NCBI RefSeq assembly: GCF_003143515.1 | Contig: NZ_CP029343.1 | Coordinates: forward strand, 1,302,001-1,366,000 | Source: Massilia oculi | GTDB taxonomy: Bacteria; Pseudomonadota; Gammaproteobacteria; Burkholderiales; Burkholderiaceae_D | DNA: 64,000 nucleotides | Direction of reading: 5' to 3' | Part shown: positions 25,349-37,821 of the stretch, piece after piece | Position numbering within the stretch: the stretch's first letter is position 1 | How the letters are laid out: each line of letters opens with the position of its first letter | Translations under genes and position numbers: made by a program | Notes under the pieces: model-generated | Databases searched by the model: none | What the model was told of the DNA's origin: nothing | Seen by the model: only the letters and a program-made list of their open reading frames with translations

Positions 25349-25666
25349 TCAGGGACGCGGTGCAGGCGGCGGAGTCACGCTGTCCGGCGTCGGCGCCGCA
25401 TTGCCGGTGCCGGCGGCGCTTTGCAGGGACTGGATGGTGATCTTGTTCAGCCACTTCTCGCGGCGCTGGCGGAACACGGTCGGGGCCAGGGCCAGGATGC
25501 CGAAGGCGGCGCCGGCCACGAAGAAGGCCAGCAGCATCAGCACCAGCGGGCCGCGCAATTCATATTGCAGGAAGAAATGCAGATCGACTTCCTGGGTGTT
25601 CTTCAGGGCAAAGCCGAAGAACAGGATGAACAGGACGATTCCGACGATGGTCGAGACGAATTTCAT
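25349..25666 (-). CDS. lapA: Lipopolysaccharide assembly protein A-like (LapA, DUF1049)
   Basis: 105 residues. Two membrane helices (VSTIVGIVLFILFFGFALKN and PLVLMLLAFFVAGAAFGILALAP) enclose the family motif NTQEVDLHFFLQYELRGPL. A short basic cytoplasmic stretch and a Pro-rich tail follow. The start at 25666 has GGAAC upstream; the longer frame to 25786 crosses the ihfB terminator. Lies 21 bases upstream of lapB in the same transcript. Confidence 0.9.
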   Translation of the reverse strand: MKFVSTIVGIVLFILFFGFALKNTQEVDLHFFLQYELRGPLVLMLLAFFVAGAAFGILALAPTVFRQRREKWLNKITIQSLQSAAGTGNAAPTPDSVTPPPAPRP

Positions 25667-25772
25667 CAGCAGGTTCCGCTGGAGAATGATGTGAGGGCGA
25701 AGTGTCGCATATTCGCCATGATATTTCAAAATAACACCGGGCGTGGGCCCGATGGGCAATCGGAGAGAGGCG

Positions 25773-25800
25773 AAAAAAAACGGCATCCTCGCGGATGCCG
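25773..25800 (-). terminator. Rho-independent terminator of the rpsA-ihfB transcript
   Basis: On the minus strand, CGGCATCC - GCGA - GGATGCCG is followed by eight T. It lies 23 bases after the ihfB stop and separates ihfB from the lapA-lapB-hldA unit. Confidence 0.9.
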
Positions 25801-25822
25801 TTTCTCGGGACTGCAGGGCGAC

Positions 25823-26128
25823 TCAATCGTTGATGATCGGTTGCCCGACCATCGCATCCACCCGCTCGCGCAACTGCTTGCCCGGCTTGAAGTGCGGCAC
25901 CCGTTTTTCGGGCACCATCACCTTGTCGCCGGACTTCGGATTGCGTCCGATGCGCGGGGGACGGCTGTTCAGCGAGAAGCTGCCGAAACCACGGATCTCG
26001 ATGCGCTGCCCGGTCGCCAGGGCGTTGGTCATCGCATCGAGGATGGTCTTGACAGCGAACTCCGCATCCTTTGCCACCAGCTGGGAATAACGCTCAGCCA
26101 GACGGTTGATCAGCTCGGATTTGGTCAT
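25823..26128 (-). CDS. ihfB: Integration host factor subunit beta
   Basis: 101 residues. The DNABII signature [22 protein letters not shown] is complete, and the N-terminus [17 protein letters not shown] is that of IHF-beta rather than HU. With IhfA it bends DNA at specific sites. Directly downstream of rpsA, as in most gamma- and betaproteobacteria. The start at 26128 has GGAGC upstream; the earlier in-frame codon at 26143 was rejected. Confidence 0.96.
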   Translation of the reverse strand: MTKSELINRLAERYSQLVAKDAEFAVKTILDAMTNALATGQRIEIRGFGSFSLNSRPPRIGRNPKSGDKVMVPEKRVPHFKPGKQLRERVDAMVGQPIIND

Positions 26129-26161
26129 CGCAGCTCCAGTCAAAAACTGATGAGTTCTTGC

Positions 26162-27865
<1,704 letters not shown>

Positions 27866-28214
27866 AAAAGGAGTGTTATTTCATGTTAGCCAGCAGGCCG
27901 GCAATATGCGGACTGAACTGGGTTAGGGTTGAAACACGCCTGCAACATAAAAACGCGTTGCAGACACCAAAGGACGGCGATCTCTTGCCGATAGCGCCGC
28001 TGAACGGCGCCACCAGCCCAAAAACCGTCGTCCCCGCGAAGGCGGGGACCCAAGTTTGCTTGCCTACCACGGCGATGACTCGAGCCAACGGTATGCATCG
28101 AACTGTGATTCCCGCCTGCGCGGGAATGACGTTTTGACGCCCAGGGCTTACGCCGAAAGCATCGAAACGCCATTCAAAGTCTTTAAAAAACTCTTCTTGA
28201 TTACTGTTGCCGGG
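27866..28214. other. rpsA leader and cmk-rpsA spacer
   Basis: 349 bases without a gene. It holds the REP-like hairpin pair at 28025-28135, described separately. The remainder should contain the rpsA promoter, but no -35/-10 pair stands out. A second, AT-biased stretch follows the cmk stop. Confidence 0.5.
28025..28135. repeat. REP-like inverted hairpin pair (REPIN), copy 1
   Basis: CGTCGTCCCCGCGAAGGCGG with GGACCCA forms one hairpin. About 55 bases on, a diverged partner GTGATTCCCGCCTGCGCGGG with AATGACG lies in opposite orientation. The same hairpin occurs twice, inverted, at 38939-39027. Short palindromes in head-to-head pairs between genes are typical of REP/REPIN elements. Confidence 0.8.
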
Positions 28215-28877
28215 CTACTTCTGCGCATACCAGGCCAACACCTGGTCCACTGCCTGATCCACGCCCATTTCGGAGGTGTCCAGCAGATGCGCATCGCTTG
28301 CCGGGGCCAGGGGAGCGACCGCGCGATTGGTGTCGCGCTCGTCTCTTGCCTGCAAATCTGCCAGGAGGTCGTTCATATTAGCAGAAAACCCTTTGTCAAT
28401 CAATTGCTTATACCGGCGTTGCGCACGTGCCTCAACACTCGCGGTCAAGAACACCTTCAGCCTGGCGGTCGGGAAGATCACCGTGCCCATGTCGCGCCCG
28501 TCGGCCACCAGGCCCGGCGTCTGGCGAAAGCCCAGCTGCAGCCCGACCAGCGCCTGGCGCACGGTCGGCAGCGCCGCGATCTTCGACGCCATATTGCCCA
28601 CTTCCTCGGCCCGGATCGCGTGCGTCACGTCCTCGTGCGCCAGGTAGATATGCTCTCCCTGGAAGCGCGCCGGCAGGTGCTCGGCCAGCTTGGCGATCGC
28701 GTGCTCGTCGCGTAATTCCACCCCGCGGCGCAACGCCTGCAGCGCCGTCAGGCGGTACAGGGCGCCCGAGTCGAGCAAGTGAAAACTGAGGCGCTCGGCG
28801 ACCCGGCTGGCGACCGTCCCCTTGCCGGATGCGGTGGGGCCGTCGATGGTGATGACTGGTACGTTCGAATTCGGCAT
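28215..28877 (-). CDS. cmk: Cytidylate kinase
   Basis: 220 residues. The P-loop GPTASGKGT is at 13-21, followed by [20 protein letters not shown] and [10 protein letters not shown], all family hallmarks. It phosphorylates CMP and dCMP. Sits between aroA and rpsA in the conserved betaproteobacterial order; the spacing of 18 bases to aroA suggests a shared transcript. Confidence 0.96.
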   Translation of the reverse strand: MPNSNVPVITIDGPTASGKGTVASRVAERLSFHLLDSGALYRLTALQALRRGVELRDEHAIAKLAEHLPARFQGEHIYLAHEDVTHAIRAEEVGNMASKIAALPTVRQALVGLQLGFRQTPGLVADGRDMGTVIFPTARLKVFLTASVEARAQRRYKQLIDKGFSANMNDLLADLQARDERDTNRAVAPLAPASDAHLLDTSEMGVDQAVDQVLAWYAQK

Positions 28878-28895
28878 GCGGATCCTGGCAATCGG

Positions 28896-30227
28896 TTAGA
28901 ACAGCTCGTCGCGGGCGATGCCCGCGAACGCTTCGAAATAATCGGGGAAGGTCTTGGCGACGCATTTCGGATCGTTGATGCGCATCGCGTTGCCGCGGCG
29001 CGCCTTGCCGTCCAGCGAGGCGAGCGAGAAGCACATCGCCATCCGGTGGTCGTCGTAGGTGTCGATCGTGGCCGGCTTGAGTTCCTCCGGTGGGGTGATG
29101 CGGATATAGTCCGGCCCCTCCTCCACCTCGGCGCCGACCTTGCGCAATTCGGTCGCCATGGCCGCCAGGCGGTCGGTTTCCTTCACGCGCCAGCTGGCGA
29201 TATTGCGCAGGGTGCTCGGGCCGTCGGCGTACAGCGCCGCCACCGCGATCGTCATCGCCGCGTCCGGAATATGGTTGAAGTCGGCGTCGATGGCTTTCAG
29301 CACGCCGTTCGACCTCGCCTCGATCCAGTTGTCGCCGCGGGTGATGATGGCGCCCATGCGTTCGAGCGCATCGGCGAAGCGCACGTCGCCCTGGATGCTG
29401 TGCTCGCCCACGCCTTCCACCCGCACCGGACCGCCGGCGATCGCGCCGGCCGCCAGGAAGTAGGACGCCGACGACGCGTCGCCCTCGACGTGGATGGTGC
29501 CCGGGCTGCGATAGCGCTGGCCCGGATGCACGGTGAACGAGGCCCAGCCGTTCTGCTCGACCTCGACGCCGAAGCGGCGCATCAGGTTCAGGGTGATCTC
29601 GATATACGGCTTCGAAATCAGTTCGCCGACGACGTCGATCGCCACCGGATGGGTCTTGGCCATCAGCGGCGCCGCCATCAGGAGCGCGGTCAGGAACTGG
29701 CTCGACACATTGCCGCGTACGGCGATGCGTTGCGGGTTGACGCGGCCGCGGCGGATGCGCAGCGGCGGAAAGCCCTGTTCTCCCGTGTACTCGATCCGGG
29801 CGCCGACCTCGTTCAGCGCGTCCACCAGGTCGCCGATCGGACGCTCGTGCATGCGCGACACGCCGTGCAGGGTATAGTCGCCGCCGATCACGGCCAGCGC
29901 CGCCGTCAGCGGACGGATCGCGGTGCCGGCATTGCCCATGAACAGATCGGCTTCATGGTTCGGCAGCTCGCCGCCATTGCCGTGCACGACCACGGTGCGC
30001 TCGTCGACTTCATCCCATTGAATGCCCAGCGAGCGCAGCGCGCCCAGCATCACCATGGTGTCGTCCGAGGCCAGCAGGTCGTGGATCGTGGTCGCGCCCT
30101 CGGACAGCGCCGCCAGCAGCAGCGTGCGGTTCGAGATGGACTTGGAACCCGGCAGCCGCACCGTGCCCTGCGCATGAAGCACGGGCTCGAGGTCGATATG
30201 CTGCGGATAGTGTTTTTGCTGCGTCAT
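28896..30227 (-). CDS. aroA: 3-phosphoshikimate 1-carboxyvinyltransferase (EPSP synthase)
   Basis: 443 residues. It carries [17 protein letters not shown] with the phosphate-binding Lys/Ser, [34 protein letters not shown], and RVKETDRL. It catalyses the sixth step of the shikimate pathway. The start at 30227 overlaps the tyrA stop (ATGA). The G-N-A-G-T-A-x-R motif and general length place it in the class I EPSP synthases. Confidence 0.96.
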   Translation of the reverse strand: MTQQKHYPQHIDLEPVLHAQGTVRLPGSKSISNRTLLLAALSEGATTIHDLLASDDTMVMLGALRSLGIQWDEVDERTVVVHGNGGELPNHEADLFMGNAGTAIRPLTAALAVIGGDYTLHGVSRMHERPIGDLVDALNEVGARIEYTGEQGFPPLRIRRGRVNPQRIAVRGNVSSQFLTALLMAAPLMAKTHPVAIDVVGELISKPYIEITLNLMRRFGVEVEQNGWASFTVHPGQRYRSPGTIHVEGDASSASYFLAAGAIAGGPVRVEGVGEHSIQGDVRFADALERMGAIITRGDNWIEARSNGVLKAIDADFNHIPDAAMTIAVAALYADGPSTLRNIASWRVKETDRLAAMATELRKVGAEVEEGPDYIRITPPEELKPATIDTYDDHRMAMCFSLASLDGKARRGNAMRINDPKCVAKTFPDYFEAFAGIARDELF

Positions 30228-31132
30228 GTGTTTTCCTGATTGGGCGAACGCCGTTCGGGCGAGCCGGCTTCGATGGCCTCTTGCCATTCGCGGCGGGCGC
30301 GCTGGGCGGTCGCATAGATTCCTTGCAAGCCGATGCCGTCCGCGGCCGCGAGCATGGCCCGCATCGACGTCAATTGTGCCAGATATGCATCCAGCTCGGT
30401 CAGCAGAGCAGCGCGGTTGGCCAGGCTGATGTCGCGCCACATCTCGGGCGACGAACCGGCGATGCGCGTGAAGTCGCGGAAACCGCTGGCGGCGTACTGG
30501 AACAGCAGGTCCGCATGCGGCCTGGCGGCGATGTCGTCCACCAGCGCATAGGCCAGCAGGTGCGGCAGATGGCTGACGGCGGCGAACACGCGGTCATGGT
30601 CCTCAGGGCTGAGCGTGTGGATGACGGCGCCGCAGGCGCGCCAGGCGGCGGCGACTGTTTCGACGTCCTGCGCGGCGTTCTCCGGCAGCGGCGTCAGCAC
30701 GCACTTCTTGCCCTGGTACAGCTTGGGGAGCGCGGCGTCGGGACCGTTCGATTCGCTGCCCGCGATCGGGTGGCCCGGCACGAACCGGTGCACCCGGTCC
30801 CGCATCACCGCGCGCGCGGCCGCGACCACGTCGCACTTGGTGCTGCCGGCGTCGGTCACGACCGTATGGGGCTCGAGGTGCGGCAGCAGCGCTTCGAGGA
30901 TCGGGCCGGTCTGGGCCACCGGCGCGGCCAGCAGCACCAGGTCGGCGCCGCGCAGCGCGTCGGCATGGTCCTCGGTCACCCGATCGACGATGCCCAGCTC
31001 CAGCGCGCGCGCCAGCGCTTCCGGGTGGCGGCCGATGCCGACCACCTCGCCGACCTGGCCGGCGCGCTTGAGCGCCAGCGCGAACGAGCCGCCGATCAGG
31101 CCTACGCCGACGATAACGACTTTAGCGAGCAT
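30224..31132 (-). CDS. tyrA: Prephenate dehydrogenase
   Basis: 302 residues. The NAD-binding Rossmann motif GVGLIGGS (8-15) is followed by [36 protein letters not shown] with the catalytic His, and the helical C-terminal domain [14 protein letters not shown]. It converts prephenate to 4-hydroxyphenylpyruvate for tyrosine. It is the monofunctional form; chorismate mutase is fused to pheA instead. Abuts hisC upstream and overlaps aroA downstream. Confidence 0.95.
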   Translation of the reverse strand: MLAKVVIVGVGLIGGSFALALKRAGQVGEVVGIGRHPEALARALELGIVDRVTEDHADALRGADLVLLAAPVAQTGPILEALLPHLEPHTVVTDAGSTKCDVVAAARAVMRDRVHRFVPGHPIAGSESNGPDAALPKLYQGKKCVLTPLPENAAQDVETVAAAWRACGAVIHTLSPEDHDRVFAAVSHLPHLLAYALVDDIAARPHADLLFQYAASGFRDFTRIAGSSPEMWRDISLANRAALLTELDAYLAQLTSMRAMLAAADGIGLQGIYATAQRARREWQEAIEAGSPERRSPNQENT

Positions 31133-32260
31133 TCAGCCTCGCGCGCTCGCGCTCTCCGTCGAGAGCGCTCGCTTGAGGGCTTCGATGAAGGCCGCATTCT
31201 CTTCCGGCAAGCCGATCGAGATGCGCAGCCACTGCGGCAAGCCATAGGCGCCGACCGGACGCACGATCACGCCCTGCTTGAGCAGCGCCAGGTTCACGCG
31301 CGCGCCGGCGCCTTCGTCGTCGCCGACCTTCACCAGCACGAAGTTGCCGAACGACGGCACATACTCGAGCTTCAGCTCCTCGAATGCGGCAACCATCTGC
31401 CGGTAGCCTTCGGCGTTGTTCTTCGCCCCCTTTTCCAGGAACGGCTTGTCGTTCAGCGCGGCGATCGCGGCGGCCTGCGCCAGCGAGTTGACGTTGAAGG
31501 GCTGGCGGATGCGGTTCATCAGGTCCGTGACTTCCGGCTGGGCGATGGCGAAGCCCACGCGCAGGCCGGCCAGGCCGTAGGCCTTGGAGAAGGTGCGCGA
31601 GACGATCAGGTTCGGGTACTTGCGCACCCAGGCGCTCGACTCGAACTGGTGTTCCGGCGCCAGGTATTCGTTATACGCTTCGTCCAGCACCACGATCACG
31701 TTGCCTGGAACTTTCTGCAGGAAGGCTTCGACCTGTTCGGCCGGGATGAAGGTGCCGGTTGGATTGTTCGGGTTGGCGACATAGACCAGGCGCGTGTCGG
31801 CGTCGATCGCGGCCGCCATCGCATCCAGGTCGTGGCCGTAGTCCACGCTCGGGACCACGATGGCGCGTCCGCCCACGCCCTGCGTGGCCAGCGCGTACAC
31901 CGCAAATGAATACTGCGAATAGACCACCGCCTCGCCCTTTTGCACGAAGGCGTGGGCGGCGATCTCCAGGATGTCGTTGCTGCCGTTGCCGAGGGTGATC
32001 CACTCGAGCGGCACGTCGTAGCGCTGCGACAGCGCGGTCTTGAGTTCGAAGCCGTTGGCGTCCGGATAGCGGCCGAGATCGGCGGCGGCTTCGAGCATCG
32101 CGGCGCGGCTCGATTCCGGCAGGCCGAACGGGTTTTCGTTGGAAGCCAGCTTGACGATGGTCGCTTCGTCGAGGCCGAACTCGCGGGCGACTTCGGCGAT
32201 GGGTTTGCCGGCCTGGTAAGGGGCGATGGCGCGGACGTATTCGGGACCGAATTTCGACAT
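31133..32260 (-). CDS. hisC: Histidinol-phosphate aminotransferase
   Basis: 375 residues. KLASNENPFGLP, GNGSNDILEI, ANPNNPTGTFI, DEAYNEY and the PLP-lysine motif SRTFSKAYGLAGLRVGF are all present. In betaproteobacteria this copy sits in the pheA-tyrA-aroA block, apart from the main his operon, so it may serve aromatic amino-acid transamination as well as histidine synthesis. Start 32260; the longer frame runs into pheA. Confidence 0.93.
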   Translation of the reverse strand: MSKFGPEYVRAIAPYQAGKPIAEVAREFGLDEATIVKLASNENPFGLPESSRAAMLEAAADLGRYPDANGFELKTALSQRYDVPLEWITLGNGSNDILEIAAHAFVQKGEAVVYSQYSFAVYALATQGVGGRAIVVPSVDYGHDLDAMAAAIDADTRLVYVANPNNPTGTFIPAEQVEAFLQKVPGNVIVVLDEAYNEYLAPEHQFESSAWVRKYPNLIVSRTFSKAYGLAGLRVGFAIAQPEVTDLMNRIRQPFNVNSLAQAAAIAALNDKPFLEKGAKNNAEGYRQMVAAFEELKLEYVPSFGNFVLVKVGDDEGAGARVNLALLKQGVIVRPVGAYGLPQWLRISIGLPEENAAFIEALKRALSTESASARG

Positions 32261-32279
32261 GGTGTCTCTCTCTGTTTGA

Positions 32280-33350
32280 TTAAAGGCTTTGCGGGTAGGA
32301 CCCGAGCACCTTGAAGAAGGCGGCGTTGTCCTTGAGTTCCTCGAGCGCGCGCGCGACCGCGGCGTCGTGCACATGGCCCTCGATGTCGACGTAGAAGTAA
32401 TATTCCCAGGTGCCGATGCGCGCCGGGCGCGATTCGAAGCGGGTCATCGACACGCCATGCTTTTCGAGCGGCGCCAGCAGGTTGTAGACGGCGCCGGCCT
32501 TGTTCGGTACGGCCAGCACGATGCCGGTGCGGTCCTTGCCCGACGGGCCGGTCTGCAGCTGACCGATCACCACGAAGCGGGTGCGGTTGTGCGGGTCGTC
32601 CTGGATGTGGGCCTGCACCACGCCCAGCTGGTACTGCTCGCCCGCCATCTCGCTGGCGATCGCGGCGACCGTCGGATCCTGGCTCGCCAGCACGGCCGCC
32701 TCGGCATTCGAGGCCACGGCGCGGCGCTCGAGGTGAGGATGATGCAGGTTGAGCCAGACCTGGCACTGGGCCAGCGCCTGCGAATGCGCGCAGACGACTT
32801 TGACGCCATCCATCGAACCGGTCTTGCTCATCAGGCTGTGGTGCACGGCGATCGATACCTCGCCGCTGATGATGGTGGTGGTGGCCAGGAGCAGGTCGAG
32901 CGTGCGGTTGATCGCGCCTTCGGACGAGTTCTCGACCGGAACCACGCCGAAATCGGCGGTGCCGGCCTCGGTGGCGCGGAATACCTCGTCGATCGACACG
33001 CACGGCAGCGTCTCGATGGCGGTGCCGAACTGCTGGAACACGGCCTGCTCGCTGAAGGTGCCGCTCGGGCCGAGGTAGGCGACCGTCACGCGCTTCTCCA
33101 ACGCGCGGCAGGAAGACATGATCTCGCGGAAGATCGTTTGCACGTCCTTGTCCTTGAGCGGACCAGGATTGCGGTCGGCGACGCCGCGCAGCACTTGCGC
33201 TTCGCGCTCGGGACGGAATACGGGGGCGTTGGTTTCGGCCTTGACGTGGCCGACCTCTTGCGCGACCTTGCCGCGCTCGCTGAGCAGCGAGAGGATTTGC
33301 GCGTCGATCGCATCGATGCGTTCGCGCAGGGGTTTGAGTTTGTCTGTCAT
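32280..33350 (-). CDS. pheA: P-protein: chorismate mutase / prephenate dehydratase
   Basis: 356 residues in three domains. A helical chorismate mutase spans about 5-90 (LKPLRERIDAIDAQILSLLSERGKVAQEVG). Prephenate dehydratase spans about 95-270 (VAYLGPSGTFSEQAVFQQFG, VPVENSSEGAINRTLDLL, and NRTRFVVIG with the catalytic Thr-Arg-Phe). The C-terminal ACT domain (VLAVPNKAGAVYNLLAPLEKHGVSMTRFESRP) should bind phenylalanine for feedback inhibition. First step of the Phe/Tyr branch, in operon with hisC and tyrA. Confidence 0.96.
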   Translation of the reverse strand: MTDKLKPLRERIDAIDAQILSLLSERGKVAQEVGHVKAETNAPVFRPEREAQVLRGVADRNPGPLKDKDVQTIFREIMSSCRALEKRVTVAYLGPSGTFSEQAVFQQFGTAIETLPCVSIDEVFRATEAGTADFGVVPVENSSEGAINRTLDLLLATTTIISGEVSIAVHHSLMSKTGSMDGVKVVCAHSQALAQCQVWLNLHHPHLERRAVASNAEAAVLASQDPTVAAIASEMAGEQYQLGVVQAHIQDDPHNRTRFVVIGQLQTGPSGKDRTGIVLAVPNKAGAVYNLLAPLEKHGVSMTRFESRPARIGTWEYYFYVDIEGHVHDAAVARALEELKDNAAFFKVLGSYPQSL

Positions 33351-33425
33351 CGTTATGCTGTGTGGTCGATTGGTTCGCCTGACCGCTGCTCCACGCCTGA
33401 AAGCCCCGGCATGCCGGGGCGGGTC

Positions 33426-34523
33426 TCAACGACCGGCGAACTCGTTCAAGTAATCGACGAGGGCCTGTACGCCCTCGATCGGCATCGCGTTGTAGATCGA
33501 TGCCCGCATGCCGCCGACGGACTTGTGGCCCTTCAGTTGCAGCAGACCGCGCCCTGAGGCGCCGGTCAGGAATAACTGGTTCAGCGATTCGTCGCGCAGG
33601 TAGAACGGCACGTTCATGCGCGAACGGAATTCCGGCGCCACGCGGTTGGCGTAGAAATCGTCTCGGTCGAGCGCCTCATACAGCAGCTTCGCCTTTTCGA
33701 TATTGCGCGCCTCCATGGCGGCCACGCCGCCATTGGCCTTGAGCCAGGCGAACACCAGCCCGGCGATATAGATCGCATAGGTCGGCGGCGTGTTGTACAG
33801 CGAATCGTGCTCGGCGCAGGTCTTCCAGTTGAAGGCCGACGGGCACTGCGGCGACGCGTAGTCGAGCAGGTCTTCGCGCACGATCACCAGGGTCAGGCCG
33901 GCCGGGCCGATATTCTTCTGGGCGCCGGCGAAAATCACGCCATACTTGAGGATGTCGATCTTGCGCGACAGGATGTGCGAGGACATGTCGGCCACGATCG
34001 GCACATCGGGATCGCTCATTGGATCCATCCTGGGCGCGTCGGGGTACTCGACGCCGTCGATGGTCTCGTTGGTGCAGATGTGCAGATAGGCCGCGTCCTG
34101 CGACAGGTTCCACGACTCGCGCGGCGGGACGCGGGAGAAACCCTCCGCCTCGCTCGAGGCGGCGACGTTCACCCGCGCATAGCGCGCCGCCTCCTTGATC
34201 GACTTGCCGGACCACGAACCGGTGTGGACGAAGTCGATCACCGGATCATTGCGGCGACGGGCCAGGTTGAGAGGAACGATGGCGTTCTGCCCGAGTCCCC
34301 CGCCCTGCTGGAACAGGATTTTATAATTGGCCGGCACGTCCAGCAGCTCGCGCAGGTCGTCGAGCGCCTGGCGGTGGATGCTGGAAAATTCTGGACCGCG
34401 GTGGCTCATCTCCATCACCGACATGCCGCTGCCATGCCAGTCGAGCATCTCGCTCGCTGCCTGCAGCAGCACTTCTTTCGGAAGGACGGCGGGGCCGGCC
34501 GAGAAGTTGAAGATCTGGGTCAT
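33426..34523 (-). CDS. serC: Phosphoserine aminotransferase
   Basis: 365 residues. It opens with [20 protein letters not shown], then FQQGGG, and the PLP lysine in [15 protein letters not shown]. The C-terminus [20 protein letters not shown] is typical of SerC. It makes phosphoserine for serine synthesis and can also act in pyridoxal phosphate synthesis. A 75-base gap separates it from pheA. Confidence 0.96.
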   Translation of the reverse strand: MTQIFNFSAGPAVLPKEVLLQAASEMLDWHGSGMSVMEMSHRGPEFSSIHRQALDDLRELLDVPANYKILFQQGGGLGQNAIVPLNLARRRNDPVIDFVHTGSWSGKSIKEAARYARVNVAASSEAEGFSRVPPRESWNLSQDAAYLHICTNETIDGVEYPDAPRMDPMSDPDVPIVADMSSHILSRKIDILKYGVIFAGAQKNIGPAGLTLVIVREDLLDYASPQCPSAFNWKTCAEHDSLYNTPPTYAIYIAGLVFAWLKANGGVAAMEARNIEKAKLLYEALDRDDFYANRVAPEFRSRMNVPFYLRDESLNQLFLTGASGRGLLQLKGHKSVGGMRASIYNAMPIEGVQALVDYLNEFAGR

Positions 34524-34541
34524 GCGGTCCTTTCCACGATG

Positions 34542-35114
34542 TTATTTAGCCTGGGCGTTCTGCATCACTTCCAGCATCAGGCCGTTCAGGCGCGGCGCGA
34601 CGACCCGCTGGCCGGCGGCCATGCTCTCGGCGGCCAGGCGCGGCGACAGGGCCAGCATCTTCTGGCCCAGCGGGGTGCGGTAGAAGGCGGTCAGTTCCTT
34701 GAGTTCCGCCACGCTGTAATTGCGGGCGTACAGCGGGCCGATCTCGGCCATCATATCGTCGAGCAGCGCAGGATCGCGGAACATGCGGTTGATCGCCTCG
34801 GCGGCGCCCGGCAGCACCTGCTCGACCTTGGCCATGGCTTCCTTCTTCTTCTCGTCGCTGGCGGCAGGATCGGCATTGATGACGGCCGTCATCTGCGCGC
34901 GCATCATCTGCGGCAGCGCCTTTTCCATCTCGGTGAACGACGCCAGCATCATCTTGCGCACATCCATCGCCGCCAGCAGTTCCTTGACGGCGGCGCGCTC
35001 CTGCTCGCTCCCCTGCGCGCTCGGCGCAGCAGGAGCGGCGCTTTGCGCCAGGGCGGATGGGGAAACACCGGCGATGGCGGCGGCGCAGGTCACGGCGAGG
35101 AGGACTTTTTTCAT
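34542..35114 (-). CDS. Periplasmic DUF2059 domain protein
   Basis: 190 residues. The signal peptide MKKVLLAVTCAAAIAGVSPSALAQ precedes an all-helical domain, of which AAVKELLAAMDVRKMMLASF and YSVAELKELTAFYRTPLGQKMLALSP are the DUF2059 signatures. Function is unknown. The gyrA - DUF2059 - serC order is commonly seen in related bacteria. It starts within 92 bases of the gyrA stop. Confidence 0.88.
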   Translation of the reverse strand: MKKVLLAVTCAAAIAGVSPSALAQSAAPAAPSAQGSEQERAAVKELLAAMDVRKMMLASFTEMEKALPQMMRAQMTAVINADPAASDEKKKEAMAKVEQVLPGAAEAINRMFRDPALLDDMMAEIGPLYARNYSVAELKELTAFYRTPLGQKMLALSPRLAAESMAAGQRVVAPRLNGLMLEVMQNAQAK

Positions 35115-35205
35115 TGGCTTTCCAGGCGGGCGCTGGCGCCCATTGCATTGAACGAAAGGGGCAAGCGCATGCATACCGATGCGCAGCACTTGCCCCGGGG
35201 CGCCA

Positions 35206-37821
35206 TTATTCCGGCGCCGGTTCGAGCTCGACTTCTTCGAGGTCGGTCTCGACGATACGCTGCAGGCCGGACAGCTTGGTGCCATCCTCGACCGCGATCA
35301 GGGTCACGCCCTGTGTCGCGCGGCCCATCTCGCGGATCTCGGACACGCGGGTGCGGATCAGCACGCCGCCGGTCGTGATCAGCATGATCTCGTCGCTCGG
35401 CTCGACCAGGGTCGCGGCCACCACCTTGCCGTTACGCTCGCTGGTCTGGATCGCGATCATGCCCTTGGTGCCGCGGCCGTGGCGGGTGTACTCCGTGATC
35501 GGGGTACGCTTGCCGAAGCCGTTCTCGGTGGCGGTGAGGACGGTCTGTTCTTCGCTCTCGGCCACCAGCAGCGCGATGACCTGCTGGCCTTCTTCGAGAT
35601 TCATGCCGCGCACGCCGCGCGCGGTGCGGCCCATCGGACGCACGTCGTTCTCGTCGAAGCGCACGGCCTTGCCGCCGTCGGAGAACAGCATCACGTCGTG
35701 CTTGCCGTCGGTGAGCGCGGCGCCGACCAGCACGTCGCCTTCATCGAGGTCGACCGCGATGATGCCGGCCTTGCGTGGATTGGAAAAGTCGCGCAGCGGC
35801 GTCTTCTTGACCGTGCCCAGCGAGGTCGACATGAAGACGTAGTGGTCTTCGGGGAAGGTGCGGTTCTCTCCCTGCAGCGGCAGCACGACGGTGATCTTCT
35901 CGTTGTCCTGCAGCGGGAACATATTGACGATCGGCTTGCCGCGCGAGTTGCGCGAGCCTTGCGGCACTTCCCACACCTTGAGCCAGTACATGCGGCCACG
36001 GTTGCTGAAGCACAGCATGTAGTCGTGGGTATTGGCGATGAACAGCTGGTCGATCCAGTCTTCGTCCTTGGTCGCCGTCGCCTGCTTGCCGCGGCCGCCG
36101 CGCTTCTGGGCGCGGTATTCGGAAATCGGCTGCGCCTTCATATAGCCCGCGTGCGACAGGGTCACCACCATGTCCTGCGGGGTGATCAGGTCTTCGGTTT
36201 CGAGGTCGCTGGCATTGTGCTCGATGGTCGAACGGCGGGTGTCCTTGCCGTTGTCGGCGTAGTCGGCCTTGATGGCGGCCATCTCGTCGACGATGATCGT
36301 GGTGACGCGCTCTGGCTTGGACAGGATGTCGAGCAGGTCGGCGATGTGGGCCATCACTTCCTTGTACTCGTTGACGATCTTGTCCTGCTCGAGGCCCGTC
36401 AGGCGCTGCAGGCGCATCTGCAGGATCTCTTGCGCCTGCTCGTCCGACAGCTTGTATAGCCCGCTTTGCTGCATGCCGTAGTGCTTCGGCAGGTGCTCCG
36501 GACGGAAGGCCGCGATGCCGCCGGACTCGCCCAGTTCGGTACGGTTGAGCATCTCGCGCACCAGGGACGAATCCCAGGCGCGGTCCATCAGCTCGACCTT
36601 CGCGACCGGCGGGGTCGGCGCGGCCTTGATGATGGCGATGAAATCGTCGATATTCGCCAGCGCGACGGCCAGGCCTTCCAGCATGTGGCCGCGGTCGCGC
36701 GCCTTGCGCAGCTCGAACACGGTGCGGCGGGTGACCACTTCGCGGCGGTGCGACAGGAAGCACTCGAGCATCTGCTTGAGGTTCAGCAGCTTCGGCTGGC
36801 CATTGACCAGCGCCACCATATTCATGCCGAAGGTGTCTTGCAGCTGGGTCTGCTTGTACAGATTGTTCAGCACGACCTCAGGCACTTCGCCGCGCTTGAG
36901 TTCGATCACCACGCGCATGCCCGATTTGTCGGACTCGTCGCGGATGTCGGAAATGCCTTCGAGCTTCTTGTCGCGCACGTTCTCGGCGATGCGCTCGAGC
37001 AGCGACTTCTTGTTTACCTGGTAGGGCAGCTCGTCGATGATGATCGCGGTGCGGTTGCCGTCGCGGCCCACTTCCTCGAAGTGGGTCTTGGCGCGCATCA
37101 CCACGCGGCCGCGGCCGGTGCGGTAACCGTCGCGCACGCCCGAGACGCCATAGATGATGCCGGCGGTCGGGAAGTCCGGCGCCGGGATCAGCTCGATCAG
37201 CTCGTCGATGGTGCAGTCGGGATGACGCAGCACGTGCATCGCGCCGGCGATCACTTCGGACAGGTTGTGCGGCGGGATATTGGTCGCCATGCCGACCGCG
37301 ATGCCGGACGAACCATTGATCAGCAGGTTCGGGATGCGGGTCGGCAGGACCGTCGGCTCTTTCTCCTTGCCGTCGTAGTTCGGCTGGAAGTCGACGGTGT
37401 CCTTGTCGATGTCGGCCAGGATCTCGCCCGCGATGCGGTCGAGGCGGCACTCGGTGTAACGCATCGCCGCGGCGCTGTCGCCATCGATCGAGCCGAAGTT
37501 GCCCTGACCATCGACCAGGGTGTAGCGCAGCGAGAAGTCCTGGGCCATGCGGACCAGGGTGTCGTAGATCGACGAGTCGCCGTGCGGGTGGAATTTACCC
37601 ATCGTGTCGCCGACGACGCGCGCGCACTTGAGGTAGGGACGGTTCCACACGTTGTTCATCTCGTGCATCGCGTAGAGCACGCGGCGGTGCACCGGCTTCA
37701 GGCCGTCGCGCACGTCCGGCAGCGCACGGCCCACGATCACGCTCATGGCGTAATCGAGGTAGCTCTTGCGCATCTCTTCTTCGAGGGAAATCGGGACTGT
37801 TTCTTTTGCGAATTGATCCAT
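35206..37821 (-). CDS. gyrA: DNA gyrase subunit A
   Basis: 871 residues. The catalytic Tyr122 lies in [10 protein letters not shown]. Ser83 and Asp87 in [10 protein letters not shown] match the wild-type quinolone-sensitive residues of E. coli numbering. The QKRGGRGK GyrA box and six C-terminal beta-pinwheel blades (for example [24 protein letters not shown]) are present. The acidic end [14 protein letters not shown] is typical. It wraps and passes DNA to introduce negative supercoils. First gene of the long minus-strand series. Confidence 0.97.
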   Translation of the reverse strand: MDQFAKETVPISLEEEMRKSYLDYAMSVIVGRALPDVRDGLKPVHRRVLYAMHEMNNVWNRPYLKCARVVGDTMGKFHPHGDSSIYDTLVRMAQDFSLRYTLVDGQGNFGSIDGDSAAAMRYTECRLDRIAGEILADIDKDTVDFQPNYDGKEKEPTVLPTRIPNLLINGSSGIAVGMATNIPPHNLSEVIAGAMHVLRHPDCTIDELIELIPAPDFPTAGIIYGVSGVRDGYRTGRGRVVMRAKTHFEEVGRDGNRTAIIIDELPYQVNKKSLLERIAENVRDKKLEGISDIRDESDKSGMRVVIELKRGEVPEVVLNNLYKQTQLQDTFGMNMVALVNGQPKLLNLKQMLECFLSHRREVVTRRTVFELRKARDRGHMLEGLAVALANIDDFIAIIKAAPTPPVAKVELMDRAWDSSLVREMLNRTELGESGGIAAFRPEHLPKHYGMQQSGLYKLSDEQAQEILQMRLQRLTGLEQDKIVNEYKEVMAHIADLLDILSKPERVTTIIVDEMAAIKADYADNGKDTRRSTIEHNASDLETEDLITPQDMVVTLSHAGYMKAQPISEYRAQKRGGRGKQATATKDEDWIDQLFIANTHDYMLCFSNRGRMYWLKVWEVPQGSRNSRGKPIVNMFPLQDNEKITVVLPLQGENRTFPEDHYVFMSTSLGTVKKTPLRDFSNPRKAGIIAVDLDEGDVLVGAALTDGKHDVMLFSDGGKAVRFDENDVRPMGRTARGVRGMNLEEGQQVIALLVAESEEQTVLTATENGFGKRTPITEYTRHGRGTKGMIAIQTSERNGKVVAATLVEPSDEIMLITTGGVLIRTRVSEIREMGRATQGVTLIAVEDGTKLSGLQRIVETDLEEVELEPAPE

